Shown here piece by piece: positions 26,143 through 35,469 of a DNA stretch of 64,000 nt. This stretch comes from DASSQJ01 sp963730165. Lineage in GTDB: Bacteria; Actinomycetota; Actinomycetes; Actinomycetales; Dermatophilaceae. The stretch spans positions 372,001-436,000 of the forward strand of contig CAVSQS010000001.1 of NCBI GenBank assembly GCA_963730165.1, in the 5' to 3' direction. The position numbers and the translations under genes were made by a program. The notes below the pieces were generated by a model. The model worked only from the letters and a program-made list of their open reading frames with translations. It was not told the DNA's origin and made no database searches. The first letter of the stretch is position 1. The number at the start of each line of letters is the position of its first letter.

Positions 26143-26211
26143 GACAGCCCCGATTTCAGATTGAGGGTGAACTGGTACCGCTCAGGATCGTGCTCACGGG
26201 GGACCCCGGCA

Positions 26212-26228
26212 TCACCCGATGGGGACCA
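26212..26228. promoter_or_regulatory. Island palindrome, copy 2 (TCACCC-N5-GGACCA)
   Basis: It matches the consensus at 10 of 12 arm positions. It lies between the leftward SHOCT gene (69 nt away) and the rightward LuxR-type regulator gene (173 nt away), so it could serve either, most likely the SHOCT gene. Confidence 0.55.
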
Positions 26229-26401
26229 TGTCGGCCTCGGCGGGGCGGGCCCGGGCCGCACCGGGGACCCGGTGGGTCTGCGGCCAACCGGACGAGCTGC
26301 CGGGACCGATGCGGAGCGGCGTCGGTCACGGGGCTGGTGAGCGCAGTGTGGCACGGCCTAGAGTGAGGCCTTCAGTGGACGGAACGGCGAAGGGCCGTCA
26401 C

Positions 26402-28609
26402 ATGATCCAGACGACTGGCCGGACGGGACGCCCCCTCGCACCACCACCTCAGCCGCGCGGCCTGTTGACTCGAGCGCGTCTCCTCGGCGTCCTCGACGAG
26501 GCCGGCCCCACCCCCGTCGTGTGTCTGCAGGCTCCGGGGGGGTACGGGAAGACCACCGTCCTGGCGCAGTGGGCCGCCCGCGATCCGCGGCCGTTCGTGT
26601 GGCTGAGCGTTCGCCCGGCCGCCGCCGACCCGTACTGGCTCGCCCAGACCCTGACCCGGGGCCTCCACGGAGCCGGGCTGGTCCCGGAGCCGGTCTCGCT
26701 CCCGGGAAACGTCGACCCGGTCACGTGGCATCTCCACACCCTGCCCGCCGTCGAGGCAGCGGTGTCCGCCGTCAGCGATCCCTTCGTGATCGTCATCGAC
26801 GACGCCGGGGCCATGTCCGGTTCGGCGTGGGAGAGCTTGGTGGAGTCCCTCGCCGTCTCGCTGACGGAGGGATCGGCCTTGGTCCTGGCGACGCGGGAAG
26901 CCGTTCCCGGCACACTCTGGCGCTTGCAGACCCGGGGCTTGGTTCGCGTGCTCGGCCCCGACGTCCTCGCGTTCGACGACGACGAGGCGGAACAGCTCAT
27001 GGAGCTCCTCGGAGCCTCGATCCCGTCCACCCGGGTCCGGCGCATCGTCCGCGAGACACAGGGGTGGCCGGTTGCGCTGTATCTCGTGGGCCGGTCCGCG
27101 GCGGCACGGCCTCCCGGTGGCTCAACCTCCGACATCGCCGGTCTCGACGAGTACATGAGGACCGACATCCTCGGCCGGCTGCCACCGGTGGACGCACGGT
27201 TCCTCCAGCGCGTGTCCGTGCTGACCATCCTCGACGAGCAGGCGTGTGAGGCGCTGACAGGGGCAACCGACTCCTTGGCCGTCCTGCGCCGGCTCGCAGC
27301 GGAGAACCATCTCCTCGCCCCGCAGGACGACGCTCGCACCCGGTTCCGGATGCACCCGCTGCTCGCTCGCTTCCTGAGCGATCAACTCCACGAACGCGAA
27401 CCTCGGGAGTGGCGCGCCGCGCACGAAACCGCGAGCCTCGTCGAGGAGCGACGAGGGGATGTCGACGGCGCCGCCTACCACGCGAAGCTCGCCGCCGACG
27501 ATGATCGGCTCAGCACCCTCATCTGGTCACACACCTCCGAGCAGCTCGGGTTCGGTCAGTGGGCCGTCGTGCAGCGGTGGCTCGCGGGGCTGGACGCGGA
27601 CCGCATCCGTCAGCACTGTGGCCTTGCCCTGAGCGCGGCGTGGGTGGCGCTCCACTCCGGGGAGATCCCGACGATGGGCCGGCTCGCCCTCGAGGCGTCG
27701 GAGCGCTCCGCCCACGGCGAGCCGACGTACCGACCTGACGTCGACCTCCTCCAGGCGACCATCGGTGCGGAGGGCCTCGAGCACATCGAGTCGGCGACGC
27801 GGTCCTTCATCGGCACCAGGCCCGACGACGACAGATGGCAGTCACTCGCTCTGTACCTGCTGGGGATCTCACTCGTCCTTCGCGACGAGACCGACGAGGG
27901 GGTCGAGGCGCTCGGCCAGGGCTACCGGCGGGCCGAGGCGCTCGACGTGCCCATCATCCGGGCGCACTGCCTGTCCGGCCTGGCCGACGTTGCCACGGCG
28001 AAGGAGGAACGAGGCCAAGCGCTCCAGTACGTCCGGGAGCTTCGCGCCCTCATCTCGGCCCACCGGCTCGAGGCTGTCGTCACCGCAGCTCCCCTGTTCA
28101 CGTCCTCTGCGGTGGGGTACGTGCTCGAAGGGCGGTACGTCGACGCCCGCCACGAGGCCGCGCGTGCCCTCCGGCTCACCGCCATGTTGCGTGACGTCGC
28201 CCCGTGGCACGCCGTCCAGGGACGACTTGCTCTGGCCCAGGTCAACCTCGCCCTCGGCGACCCGGAGAGGGCCAAGGTGCTGCTCGAGGAGGCCCGCAGC
28301 GCACGGGGACCGGCCAACGCCTCGCCGCTGCTCGACCGGATGTTCGAGGACACCGAGCTGAGGCTCTCGCACGTCACGAACAGTCTCGTCGGGACGTCCT
28401 CGCTCACCACCGCGGAGGTTCGGGTCCTCCAGTACCTGCCGACGCACCTGACGTTCCCGCAGATCGCCGAGGACCTCGTCGTGTCCCGGCACACCGTCAA
28501 GACCCAGGCCATGTCCGCCTACCGGAAGCTCGGCGTGCACACCCGCACCGAGGCGATCCAGCGGGCCCGTGATGCCGGGCTGCTGCCCCCGGTTGACCGG
28601 ACGGCGTGA
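26402..28609 (+). CDS. Large ATP-binding LuxR-family regulator (LAL/MalT-like)
   Basis: This 735-residue protein has an N-terminal STAND-type ATPase with Walker A APGGYGKTT near residue 45 and Walker B FVIVIDDAG near residue 135, then a winged-helix region. A long helical-repeat sensor section follows (about 400-650), and a C-terminal LuxR helix-turn-helix (about 670-725) with TTAEVRVLQYLP, FPQIAEDLVVSRHTVKTQ and YRKLGVHTRTEAI. MalT-type proteins bind a ligand, multimerise with ATP and activate promoters. The ATG at 26402 has GAAGGG upstream. A TAGAGT hexamer at 26359 could be its -10. It is the only DNA-binding protein in the island, so it is the obvious candidate to read the 17-bp palindrome. 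Confidence 0.88.
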   Translation: MIQTTGRTGRPLAPPPQPRGLLTRARLLGVLDEAGPTPVVCLQAPGGYGKTTVLAQWAARDPRPFVWLSVRPAAADPYWLAQTLTRGLHGAGLVPEPVSLPGNVDPVTWHLHTLPAVEAAVSAVSDPFVIVIDDAGAMSGSAWESLVESLAVSLTEGSALVLATREAVPGTLWRLQTRGLVRVLGPDVLAFDDDEAEQLMELLGASIPSTRVRRIVRETQGWPVALYLVGRSAAARPPGGSTSDIAGLDEYMRTDILGRLPPVDARFLQRVSVLTILDEQACEALTGATDSLAVLRRLAAENHLLAPQDDARTRFRMHPLLARFLSDQLHEREPREWRAAHETASLVEERRGDVDGAAYHAKLAADDDRLSTLIWSHTSEQLGFGQWAVVQRWLAGLDADRIRQHCGLALSAAWVALHSGEIPTMGRLALEASERSAHGEPTYRPDVDLLQATIGAEGLEHIESATRSFIGTRPDDDRWQSLALYLLGISLVLRDETDEGVEALGQGYRRAEALDVPIIRAHCLSGLADVATAKEERGQALQYVRELRALISAHRLEAVVTAAPLFTSSAVGYVLEGRYVDARHEAARALRLTAMLRDVAPWHAVQGRLALAQVNLALGDPERAKVLLEEARSARGPANASPLLDRMFEDTELRLSHVTNSLVGTSSLTTAEVRVLQYLPTHLTFPQIAEDLVVSRHTVKTQAMSAYRKLGVHTRTEAIQRARDAGLLPPVDRTA

Positions 28610-28671
28610 GCTGTCGCCACCGGCCTGACCGCGTCACCGGCGCACCGTCACCGTGGACACCAGAGGAGCGG

Positions 28672-30030
28672 TCAGGACTCCGGCGCCCCGCCGTCGGGTT
28701 CCCTCCCCCTGCCCCGGCGAGACAACACCGCGGTCACGACGAAGGCCACCGCCGAGGCCAGCAGCGCGAGCGAGGTCGCCTCCACGGCGGTGCTCCCCCC
28801 GAGGACGACGGCGAGGAGGACGGCGCTGAGGGGCAGCCTGAGCGCCGCGGACGTCGCCGCGGCCATCCCGGCCACCACCCCGGCGGTCGGGGAGACCGAC
28901 GGCACCAGGGTCGAGAGCAGGATGCCTGTCGCCACACCGAGGAAGAGCGCGGGGAAGACCGGACCGCCGCGGAACAGGCTCCCCAGCGACACCGCAAAGG
29001 CCAGCCCCTTGAACAGCAGCAGCGCCACGAGGGTGGCCGCGCCCCACGAGGCGCCACTCGCTGCGACCGTCGCGACACTCGTCTCACCGGAGAACAGGGT
29101 GAGGTCGGGATGCTGCCCCGTGGTCGCTGCGAAGGCCACGGCCGTGGCGCCCACGAGCAACCCCGCGCCGGGGGCGGCGATGCCAGGGTGGCGCGTGGTG
29201 AAGCGGTGGACTGCTGTCGCCCCGACGTGTACCACCCGAACTGCGACCGCCAGCACGACCCCGAGCAGGACGGCCCACACGAGGTCGCCGACCTGGACGG
29301 AGGCGTACTGCGGCAGGTCGAGCACCGGGAACGAGGACACCTCCAGGCCCGACCAGGACTGGAGGCCGGTGATCAGCAGGTAGCCGCTGGCCGCCGCCAG
29401 CATGCCGGGCAGGACCACGGCGACGAGCGGCACGCCCGACGCCCCCATCCCCACCGCTTCGACCACGAGCAGGGCCGCTGGGAGCGGGTTCTCGAACAAC
29501 GCCGAGATGGAGGCGAAGAGCCCGGCCGCGGCCGCCATGGGTGCCACCCGTGCGTCCAGCCGAGCCATTCTGGCGAACCAGAGACCCAGGGCACTGCCGA
29601 GGGCCACCAGGGGAGCCTCCGGGCCCAGGACGGCACCGAAGGCCAGGCTCGCGAGGGCGGCGAGGACGACCCCGGGGATGGCGCTCGGCTGGACGGGGTC
29701 CGAGCTGAATCCCTTGATCGGCTCGTGACCCCCGCGCCCGGGCAGACGGTGCACGGCGAGCGCCGCGAGGACTCCGCCGACCGTCGGGACGAGCAGGACC
29801 CACCACCACTCCGTGCCGGAGAAGCCGAGCGTGTCGGGCACCGTCTGCCACAGCGCGGTCTCGAGGGCCCGGGACGCCGCGAGGAACGCGAAGGCGGCGG
29901 CCGCGACGGGGAGGCCGACCCCCAGGGCGACGACGAGGCTGCGACGGAGCGCCCGCGCCGACGGTGGCGCCGCCGAGCCCACGGCAGGCGAGGACCCAGG
30001 CGCCTCGTCCGGCATCCGGGGCTGAGTCAC
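28672..30030 (-). CDS. ClC-family chloride channel or H+/Cl- antiporter
   Basis: This 452-residue protein has about ten membrane helices and ClC signatures. GPEAPLVALGSALG (near residue 133) replaces GREGP and keeps the gating glutamate that marks proton-coupled exchangers. SLFRGGPVFPALFLG replaces the GxFxP loop, while the first selectivity motif (GSGIP) is poorly conserved. It would exchange Cl- for H+ across the membrane. In E. coli such a protein balances charge during glutamate-decarboxylase-based acid resistance, and a decarboxylase gene lies across the divergent promoter here. Its GTG start overlaps the stop of the DUF4239 gene by 4 nt. Confidence 0.85.
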   Translation of the reverse strand: MTQPRMPDEAPGSSPAVGSAAPPSARALRRSLVVALGVGLPVAAAAFAFLAASRALETALWQTVPDTLGFSGTEWWWVLLVPTVGGVLAALAVHRLPGRGGHEPIKGFSSDPVQPSAIPGVVLAALASLAFGAVLGPEAPLVALGSALGLWFARMARLDARVAPMAAAAGLFASISALFENPLPAALLVVEAVGMGASGVPLVAVVLPGMLAAASGYLLITGLQSWSGLEVSSFPVLDLPQYASVQVGDLVWAVLLGVVLAVAVRVVHVGATAVHRFTTRHPGIAAPGAGLLVGATAVAFAATTGQHPDLTLFSGETSVATVAASGASWGAATLVALLLFKGLAFAVSLGSLFRGGPVFPALFLGVATGILLSTLVPSVSPTAGVVAGMAAATSAALRLPLSAVLLAVVLGGSTAVEATSLALLASAVAFVVTAVLSRRGRGREPDGGAPES

Positions 30031-30845
30031 GGCGCGGTCTTCGCTGTCGGGCACGGCCGTGCGGCGACGTCGGGCGCCTCCTGTTGCATCGATGCCGTGG
30101 TCTGGTCCAGGAGCGCCGGGGAGACCCGGCCGGGACCCTGCGCGAACGGGTTGTTGAGGGCGAGCACGAGGAGGACCAGCACCGCCGTGAACGTCCCCGC
30201 GAGCCCCACCAGCATGGCCTGCACCCGCGGGGTGGCGGGCGAGGTCACCGCGAACACCAGGACGAGCACGAAGAGTCCTCCGCCCAGGATCAGTCCCCAC
30301 ATGAGGACCGGAAGACCCGAGGTCGCGGCGACGAGACGAGTCTCCCGGGCCGTCGAGATCGAGCCGACCTGCACGAGGATGTTCGTGGCCACCGCGGACT
30401 CGAACGTCCCCTCCGGGGGGGGTCCGGCCTGCTGGAGCGATACCACGAGATCGGTGTAGGCGGAGTCGACCTCCGGGGCCGACGTGCCCTCCCGCATCGC
30501 CGGCCAGTCGTACGTCGAGGCGGCGCTGGCATAGCAGATCAGCGCGTGCTGGACGTCCGGCGCGGCCGCGTCGAAGAGCCGCACCTCCTCGAAGGCCGTG
30601 CCGATCGACGTCGCCTCGTTCCCCACGGCGCTGCGGGCGTCGGCGAAGGCACCGAACAGGAAGAGGATGGAGAACCCGATGACCACCCCGTAGGCGGTGG
30701 CGACGTACGACAGGGTCGCGGACCAGGGTGCCGGGTCGACCGACCCGAGCTCGGGCTTCATCCGGCGCAGCAGCAGGGTGGTCCCCGCGGCGACGAGGCC
30801 GACGGCGACCAGGATGAGGGCCGTCGTGCCGGGGCTCCACGACAT
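30027..30845 (-). CDS. DUF4239 (bestrophin-like) membrane protein
   Basis: This 272-residue protein has two N-terminal and two C-terminal transmembrane helices with a soluble middle, the DUF4239 layout; the motif YGVVIGFSILFLFGAF is in helix 2. DUF4239 proteins are distantly linked to bestrophin anion channels. It is translationally coupled (GTGA overlap) to the ClC gene, so the two membrane proteins probably work together in anion or pH balance. An island palindrome lies 105 nt upstream, shared with the divergent glutamate decarboxylase gene. Confidence 0.82.
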   Translation of the reverse strand: MSWSPGTTALILVAVGLVAAGTTLLLRRMKPELGSVDPAPWSATLSYVATAYGVVIGFSILFLFGAFADARSAVGNEATSIGTAFEEVRLFDAAAPDVQHALICYASAASTYDWPAMREGTSAPEVDSAYTDLVVSLQQAGPPPEGTFESAVATNILVQVGSISTARETRLVAATSGLPVLMWGLILGGGLFVLVLVFAVTSPATPRVQAMLVGLAGTFTAVLVLLVLALNNPFAQGPGRVSPALLDQTTASMQQEAPDVAARPCPTAKTAP

Positions 30846-30950
30846 GGCCGCTCGTCCTCTCGTCGTCCGCGTGCTCTTCGACCCCGCCGGGAGCGAAGAC
30901 TCACCTCCACTGCACCGCCCCATGGTGGCGCCGCGCACGCACCGGGGTCT

Positions 30951-30967
30951 TCACCCCTCCGGGATGA
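30951..30967. promoter_or_regulatory. Island palindrome, copy 3 (TCACCC-N5-GGATGA)
   Basis: This is a full 12 of 12 match to TCAYCC-N5-GGRTGA, in the divergent region between the DUF4239-ClC operon (105 nt) and glutamate decarboxylase (35 nt). A single regulator could drive both sides. Confidence 0.65.
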
Positions 30968-31002
30968 TGTGCTCCGTCGTCCGCGGTCCCACCGTGGTGG
31001 AC

Positions 31003-32397
31003 ATGGCTCTTCACTCGTCCGATTTCCTGGAGTTCGAACGGCTCGCGGTCGCGCCGCTCTATGCGCGCCCCAGAGCGGTCGCCGGCATGCCCGCGCAGAT
31101 GATCCCCGAGGACGGGATGGACCCAGCGGTCGCATACAACCTTATCCACGACGAGCTGATGCTCGACGGCAACTCGCGGCAGAACCTGGCGACGTTCGTC
31201 ACGACGTACATGGACAACGAGGCCCGGCTGCTGTTCGCCGAGACGGCCGACAAGAACATGATCGACAAGGACGAGTACCCGCAGACCGCGGCGATCGAGG
31301 GCCGCTGCGTGCGGATGATCGCGCAGCTGTGGAACGCCCCGGAGGGCGAGAACGCCACGGGCACGTCCACGACGGGTTCGAGCGAGGCCGTGATGCTCGG
31401 TGGGCTCGCGCTGAAGTGGCAGTGGCGCAAGCGCCGCGAGGCCGCCGGGCTGCCCACCGACCGTCCCAACCTCGTCATGGGGATCAACGTCCAGGTCGTC
31501 TGGGAGAAGTTCTGCCGGTACTGGGACGTCGAGCCGCGGTACGCACCGATCGAGGAGGGCCGGCTCCAGCTCAACGCGCCGGAGGCGATCAAGCTGTGCG
31601 ACGAGAACACCATCGGCGTCGTCGCCATCCTCGGGTCGACGTTCGACGGGTCGTACGAGCCGGTCGAGGAGATCGCCGCCGCGCTGGACGACCTGGCCGC
31701 CTCCGGCGGGCCGGACGTCCCGATCCACGTGGACGCGGCGTCCGGAGGGTTCGTCGCACCGTTCCTCGACCCCGAGCTGCGGTGGGACTTCCGCGTCCCC
31801 CGGGTGCGGTCGATCAACTCCTCGGGGCACAAGTACGGGCTGGTGTACCCGGGGGTGGGCTGGGTCGTCTGGCGCACGCCGCAGGACCTCCCGGAGGACC
31901 TGGTCTTCCACGTGAACTACCTCGGCGGGGACATGCCGACCTTCGCCCTGAACTTCTCCCGCCCCGGTGCGCAGGTCATCGCCCAGTACTACAACTTCAT
32001 CCGCATGGGCCGGGAGGGCTACCGACAGATCCAGCAGGCAGCGAGGGACACGGCGACGTTCCTCGCGCAGTCGATCGCCCGGATGGGCCCGTACGAGCTG
32101 CTCTCCGATGGGACCCACCTCCCGGTGTTCCTCTTCCGGCTCAGGCCCGAGGTCACCAACTACACGGTCTACGACGTGTCGGCGAAGATGCGCGAGCGCG
32201 GGTGGCAGGTCCCCGCCTACTCGCTCCCGGACAACCTCACCGACGTGTCCGGACTGAGGATCGTCGTCCGCAACGGCCTGTCACGCGACATGGCCGAGCT
32301 CTTCCTCGCCGACCTCGCCCGGGCCACCGAGTTCCTCGAGAGCCTGTCGACCTCGCTGCCGCACGACCCGAGCCACACCGAGTCCTTCCGGCATTGA
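31003..32397 (+). CDS. gadB: Glutamate decarboxylase
   Basis: This 464-residue protein is almost the length of E. coli GadB (466). Features include STTGSSEAVMLGG for cofactor phosphate binding, HVDAASGGFVAPF with the cofactor-contacting Asp, and INSSGHKYGLVYPG with the Schiff-base lysine near residue 277. It converts glutamate to GABA and CO2, consuming a proton, the core reaction of acid resistance. The start at 31003 keeps the normal family N-terminus; the ribosome site is weak. A membrane protein gene overlaps its stop by 4 nt (TTGA). No recognisable glutamate/GABA antiporter is present in the window. Confidence 0.95.
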   Translation: MALHSSDFLEFERLAVAPLYARPRAVAGMPAQMIPEDGMDPAVAYNLIHDELMLDGNSRQNLATFVTTYMDNEARLLFAETADKNMIDKDEYPQTAAIEGRCVRMIAQLWNAPEGENATGTSTTGSSEAVMLGGLALKWQWRKRREAAGLPTDRPNLVMGINVQVVWEKFCRYWDVEPRYAPIEEGRLQLNAPEAIKLCDENTIGVVAILGSTFDGSYEPVEEIAAALDDLAASGGPDVPIHVDAASGGFVAPFLDPELRWDFRVPRVRSINSSGHKYGLVYPGVGWVVWRTPQDLPEDLVFHVNYLGGDMPTFALNFSRPGAQVIAQYYNFIRMGREGYRQIQQAARDTATFLAQSIARMGPYELLSDGTHLPVFLFRLRPEVTNYTVYDVSAKMRERGWQVPAYSLPDNLTDVSGLRIVVRNGLSRDMAELFLADLARATEFLESLSTSLPHDPSHTESFRH

Positions 32398-33209
32398 CCG
32401 ACACACACCCGCACCTCCCGATCCGGGTCCCTGACGAGGCCACAGAGGTCACGCGCTCGGGCCCCCGTCCGTTCGTCACCGCCGTCGCCTACACCCTCCC
32501 CGACGGAACCCGCGTGCGGTGGACGGCACGTCCCCATCGCAAGGGTGTCGGACGTGGGCGCAGCCTGACCTGGGTCATCGGGATCCTGTTCGCCGTCGGC
32601 TCGACGTGCTTCGCGCTGGGCCCGATCCCCCTCTACGCCGCCACGGTCGGGCCGACGGGAACGGTGGTCACCTTCTTCGTCGGATCGCTCGTCTTCACCA
32701 CCGCGGCCTACCTGTCCTACCTCCAGGTGGTCCGCGACGGCGGGCACCGGTGGTTCGCGTGGGCCCCGCACGACATGGGCTTCTGGGCCGTCCTCGTCCA
32801 GCTGGTCGGGACGCTGTACTTCAACGTCACCACGTTCACGGCCTTCCTCGACGTGCCCCCCGACGCGGTCAACCGGGTCATCTGGCGCCCGGACGCGATC
32901 GGCTCGGTGTGCTTCCTGGTGGCCTCGGCCATCGCCTTCGCCGAAGCCGGGCACCGCTGGTGGTCGTGGCGCCCCGGCGAGCGGGACTGGCACATCACCG
33001 CGCTCAACCTGTGGGGGTCGGTCTTCTTCGGGGTGTCCGCCATCGGCGCCTACGTCCAGCCCGGAGGGGAAGAGCTCAACGCCGCCTGGGCCAACGGCGG
33101 GACGTTCCTGGGCGCGCTGTGCTTCCTCGTCGGCTCACTGCTCATGCTCCCCGAGGGCCGACCCGCGGCGGCCGGTGACGGCGAGGGAATCATCCAACCG
33201 ACCGGATGA
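32394..33209 (+). CDS. YrhK-like membrane protein coupled to gadB
   Basis: This 271-residue protein begins with TTG inside the gadB stop (TTGA), so its translation depends on gadB. About seven hydrophobic segments follow a short polar N-terminus. Paired segments FAVGSTCFALGPIPLY and NLWGSVFFGVSAIGAYV repeat the GSxxFxxG pattern of the YrhK domain. Function is unknown for this family. The coupling to glutamate decarboxylase suggests a membrane role in GABA or glutamate movement or acid stress, but it does not look like a GadC (APC family) antiporter. Confidence 0.7.
   Translation: MTDTHPHLPIRVPDEATEVTRSGPRPFVTAVAYTLPDGTRVRWTARPHRKGVGRGRSLTWVIGILFAVGSTCFALGPIPLYAATVGPTGTVVTFFVGSLVFTTAAYLSYLQVVRDGGHRWFAWAPHDMGFWAVLVQLVGTLYFNVTTFTAFLDVPPDAVNRVIWRPDAIGSVCFLVASAIAFAEAGHRWWSWRPGERDWHITALNLWGSVFFGVSAIGAYVQPGGEELNAAWANGGTFLGALCFLVGSLLMLPEGRPAAAGDGEGIIQPTG
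33188..33208. repeat. Inverted repeat overlapping the YrhK-like gene stop
   Basis: TCATCC and GGATGA arms flank 8 nt (versus 5 in the island palindrome) and overlap the stop codon. It may be a terminator stem or a spacing variant of the island element. Confidence 0.3.
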
Positions 33210-33290
33210 TGCCTCCGACGGCCGGCCGGGGCCGCGCCGCTCCGGGAGTCGGCGGGCTCGGCCGCGTCCCGGCCGAACCCCCGTCCGGCG

Positions 33291-33731
33291 TCACCCGGGC
33301 GCATCCTCCCCGAGCAGGTGTTCGACGTCCTCGCGGGGAATGTGGCCGACGGCGAGGAAGCGGCACCCGGAGCGGTGCGTGACAGAGGTCAGGGGCAGGG
33401 CCCAGAGGTTCTCCCAGACGACCACCCCCGCGACGCTCCCGGGCTCCATGGCCGCCCCGAGCCGCAGGACATCCTCCTGCGCGAGCACATCGGCCAGGTC
33501 GCTGGACAGCACGCGGACGTCGTCAATCTCCAGGTCCTCGACCTCGAAGCCCTCGACGGCCCCGTCGGCCCCCTTCTGGATGACGAGGAGGTCGAGGACC
33601 CGGATCTGCCCCTCCAGGGACAGTCGCGACAGCTCGGCCACGACCTCGCGGCCGAAGGTGCTGCGCCCCCGGGGGAACTCCATCACCAGGAACTCGATCG
33701 GCCCCATCTCATCGACGACGGTTCCGCCCAT
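33291..33731 (-). CDS. DUF6325-type protein (copy 1)
   Basis: This 146-residue protein shares DEMGPIEFLVMEFPRG at the N-terminus, RVLDLLVIQKGADGAVEGFEV in the middle and AAMEPGSVAGVVVWENLWA near the C-terminus with three other genes in this window. It resembles the family I recall as DUF6325. There is no signal peptide; it is acidic, with an alpha/beta pattern and a hydrophobic C-terminal segment. Strong GAGGAGG precedes the ATG. Function is unknown. Unlike copies 2-4, no clear island palindrome lies upstream. It faces the YrhK gene tail to tail. Confidence 0.75.
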   Translation of the reverse strand: MGGTVVDEMGPIEFLVMEFPRGRSTFGREVVAELSRLSLEGQIRVLDLLVIQKGADGAVEGFEVEDLEIDDVRVLSSDLADVLAQEDVLRLGAAMEPGSVAGVVVWENLWALPLTSVTHRSGCRFLAVGHIPREDVEHLLGEDAPG

Positions 33732-33963
33732 GTCGCCTCCTCGAGCTCGTGCCGGGTTGCCGTCGAAAGCGTGGACGCGGCCAGGGGGCGCGGTCATCGT
33801 CCTCTTCGCGTGAAGACCGGGGGCCGAGCACCCCGTGACACGTCGGGCCGGCTCCACGTCCCCCCGGCACCGAGTTCGTCCGAACGGCATGACGACCACT
33901 GCCTCGCAGGGGGCCATGCTCTGGATGCGGGTAGTCGTCCCCGCGTACGAGGAGGCCGCGAGC

Positions 33964-35304
33964 ATGGTCGAGTCCAACGCCACGGAGATCGAGGACCTGC
34001 GCCGTGAGATCGCGTCGCTGCACGGGCAGCTGGACACGGAGCGAGGTGCCCGGACCGCCCGACGTCGCCGCATCCTGAGCCGCTCGCTCACCGTGCTGGC
34101 GGCCCTCGCCACGACACTGACCCTCCTCGGGGTGTGGACGTTCCGCACCCTGACCGACACCGACCTGTTCGTGGCGCGGGTGGGGCCGGTGATCGAGCAA
34201 CCCGAGGTGGCCGCCGCGATCGGACGGGCGGCAGCTGCGGAGCTGGTCGACGCCCTCCAGCTCGAGGACCGCCTGCGCCAGAGCCTCCCGGCCGAGGTCG
34301 CGGCCGCGGCCGGCCCGATCAGCAGCGCCGCGGAGAACTTCCTCGCCGACGGAGCCACGTCCTTGATGCAGACCGAGCAGTTCCGAGCCGCCTGGGACGC
34401 CGCGCTCGCCTCGGGCCATCAGATCAGCATCGCCGTGCTGTCCGGGAAGGACACGGCCGCGGTGCAGACGAGCGACGGGGCGATCGTCCTGGACCTCACC
34501 CCCGTGATCAACCAGCTCCTGTCCCAGGGCTCCCAGATGGTCTCCGACCTGCTGGGGCGCCAGATCGGCGCCCCCACCGTGTCGGCCCAGACCGTCGAGG
34601 ACGCCACCAAGGCCCTCGAGGACCGACTCGGTGTCGACCTGCCCGTCGACTTCGGCAAGGTCACCCTCTTCGCGTCGGACAACCTGGCCAGCGCCCAGAG
34701 CGCCTACCAGGCGATCCGGCTCTCCGTGTGGCTCGCACCCCTTGCCGCCCTGGCCCTCGCCGGGCTCGCCATCGCGGCGTCGACCCGCCGGCTGCGCACC
34801 GCGCTGAGCATCGTGGTGGGTACGGGGTTGCTGGTGGTCCTCGTGGGACTCGTGCTCCAGCCACTGAAGTCCTCGATCCTGGGGTCGGTCCAGGAGCAGG
34901 GGCTGTCGGGGGCCGTGACAGCCGCCTTCGACACCCTGTTCGCCTCGCTGCGCACCGGGATCGTCGTCGTCGTGGCGCTGGCGGTCGTGGCCGCCGTGTT
35001 GCTGTTCCTGACGGGGTCGACGCGCGGCGCCGTGACGACGCGCGCCCTGGCGGGTCGGGCGCCGAGCCTGGCGGCGAGCTACCGTGGGTGGTTCCTCGGG
35101 GGCGGTGCCGTCGTGACGTTCATCGTCCTGGCTGCGATCCCGGGGCGGTCCTGGGGCCAGCTGCTGGCGGTGCTGTCGATCTACGCGCTGTACGCCCTCG
35201 CCGTCCTGGTGGCCCCCCAGGGAGGGGACGACGGACGGACGCCTCCGGCGGACGACGAAGAGGGCCTCCCTGACGGGCCCACCCCGGCGACGGGAGCGTC
35301 GTGA
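33964..35304 (+). CDS. Membrane protein with N-terminal coiled coil, unknown function
   Basis: This 446-residue protein has an N-terminal heptad-rich segment (about residues 5-35, IEDLRREIASLHGQL), then a transmembrane helix (about 42-62) and an exposed region of about 170 residues rich in Ala, Gln and Asp. Four or five further membrane helices follow in the C-terminal half, and the tail is acidic. The layout resembles large actinobacterial membrane proteins of unknown role. The ATG at 33964 has GAGGAGG 9 nt upstream; an ATG at 33889 is an alternative with no ribosome site. No enzyme motif is visible. Confidence 0.7.
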   Translation: MVESNATEIEDLRREIASLHGQLDTERGARTARRRRILSRSLTVLAALATTLTLLGVWTFRTLTDTDLFVARVGPVIEQPEVAAAIGRAAAAELVDALQLEDRLRQSLPAEVAAAAGPISSAAENFLADGATSLMQTEQFRAAWDAALASGHQISIAVLSGKDTAAVQTSDGAIVLDLTPVINQLLSQGSQMVSDLLGRQIGAPTVSAQTVEDATKALEDRLGVDLPVDFGKVTLFASDNLASAQSAYQAIRLSVWLAPLAALALAGLAIAASTRRLRTALSIVVGTGLLVVLVGLVLQPLKSSILGSVQEQGLSGAVTAAFDTLFASLRTGIVVVVALAVVAAVLLFLTGSTRGAVTTRALAGRAPSLAASYRGWFLGGGAVVTFIVLAAIPGRSWGQLLAVLSIYALYALAVLVAPQGGDDGRTPPADDEEGLPDGPTPATGAS

Positions 35305-35469
35305 GCACCAGGGCGGGCCACGCCGGGTGTCGACGCGACCGTCCGGCGTGCGTCCACGTCGTGACCGAGCCCGCGGTCGACAAGGGCGACAGGCAACGCT
35401 GGCCCTTCTGACCGGTGCCGACGCCGGATAGGGAGCCGTGCCCAGGATCGGCCGCTCCCCCGCCCGCAG

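Noticed and set aside
33188..33208. Seventh copy of the island palindrome
   Set aside because: The TCATCC/GGATGA arms are present, but the spacer is 8 nt instead of 5 and it overlaps a stop codon; kept only as an inverted repeat.
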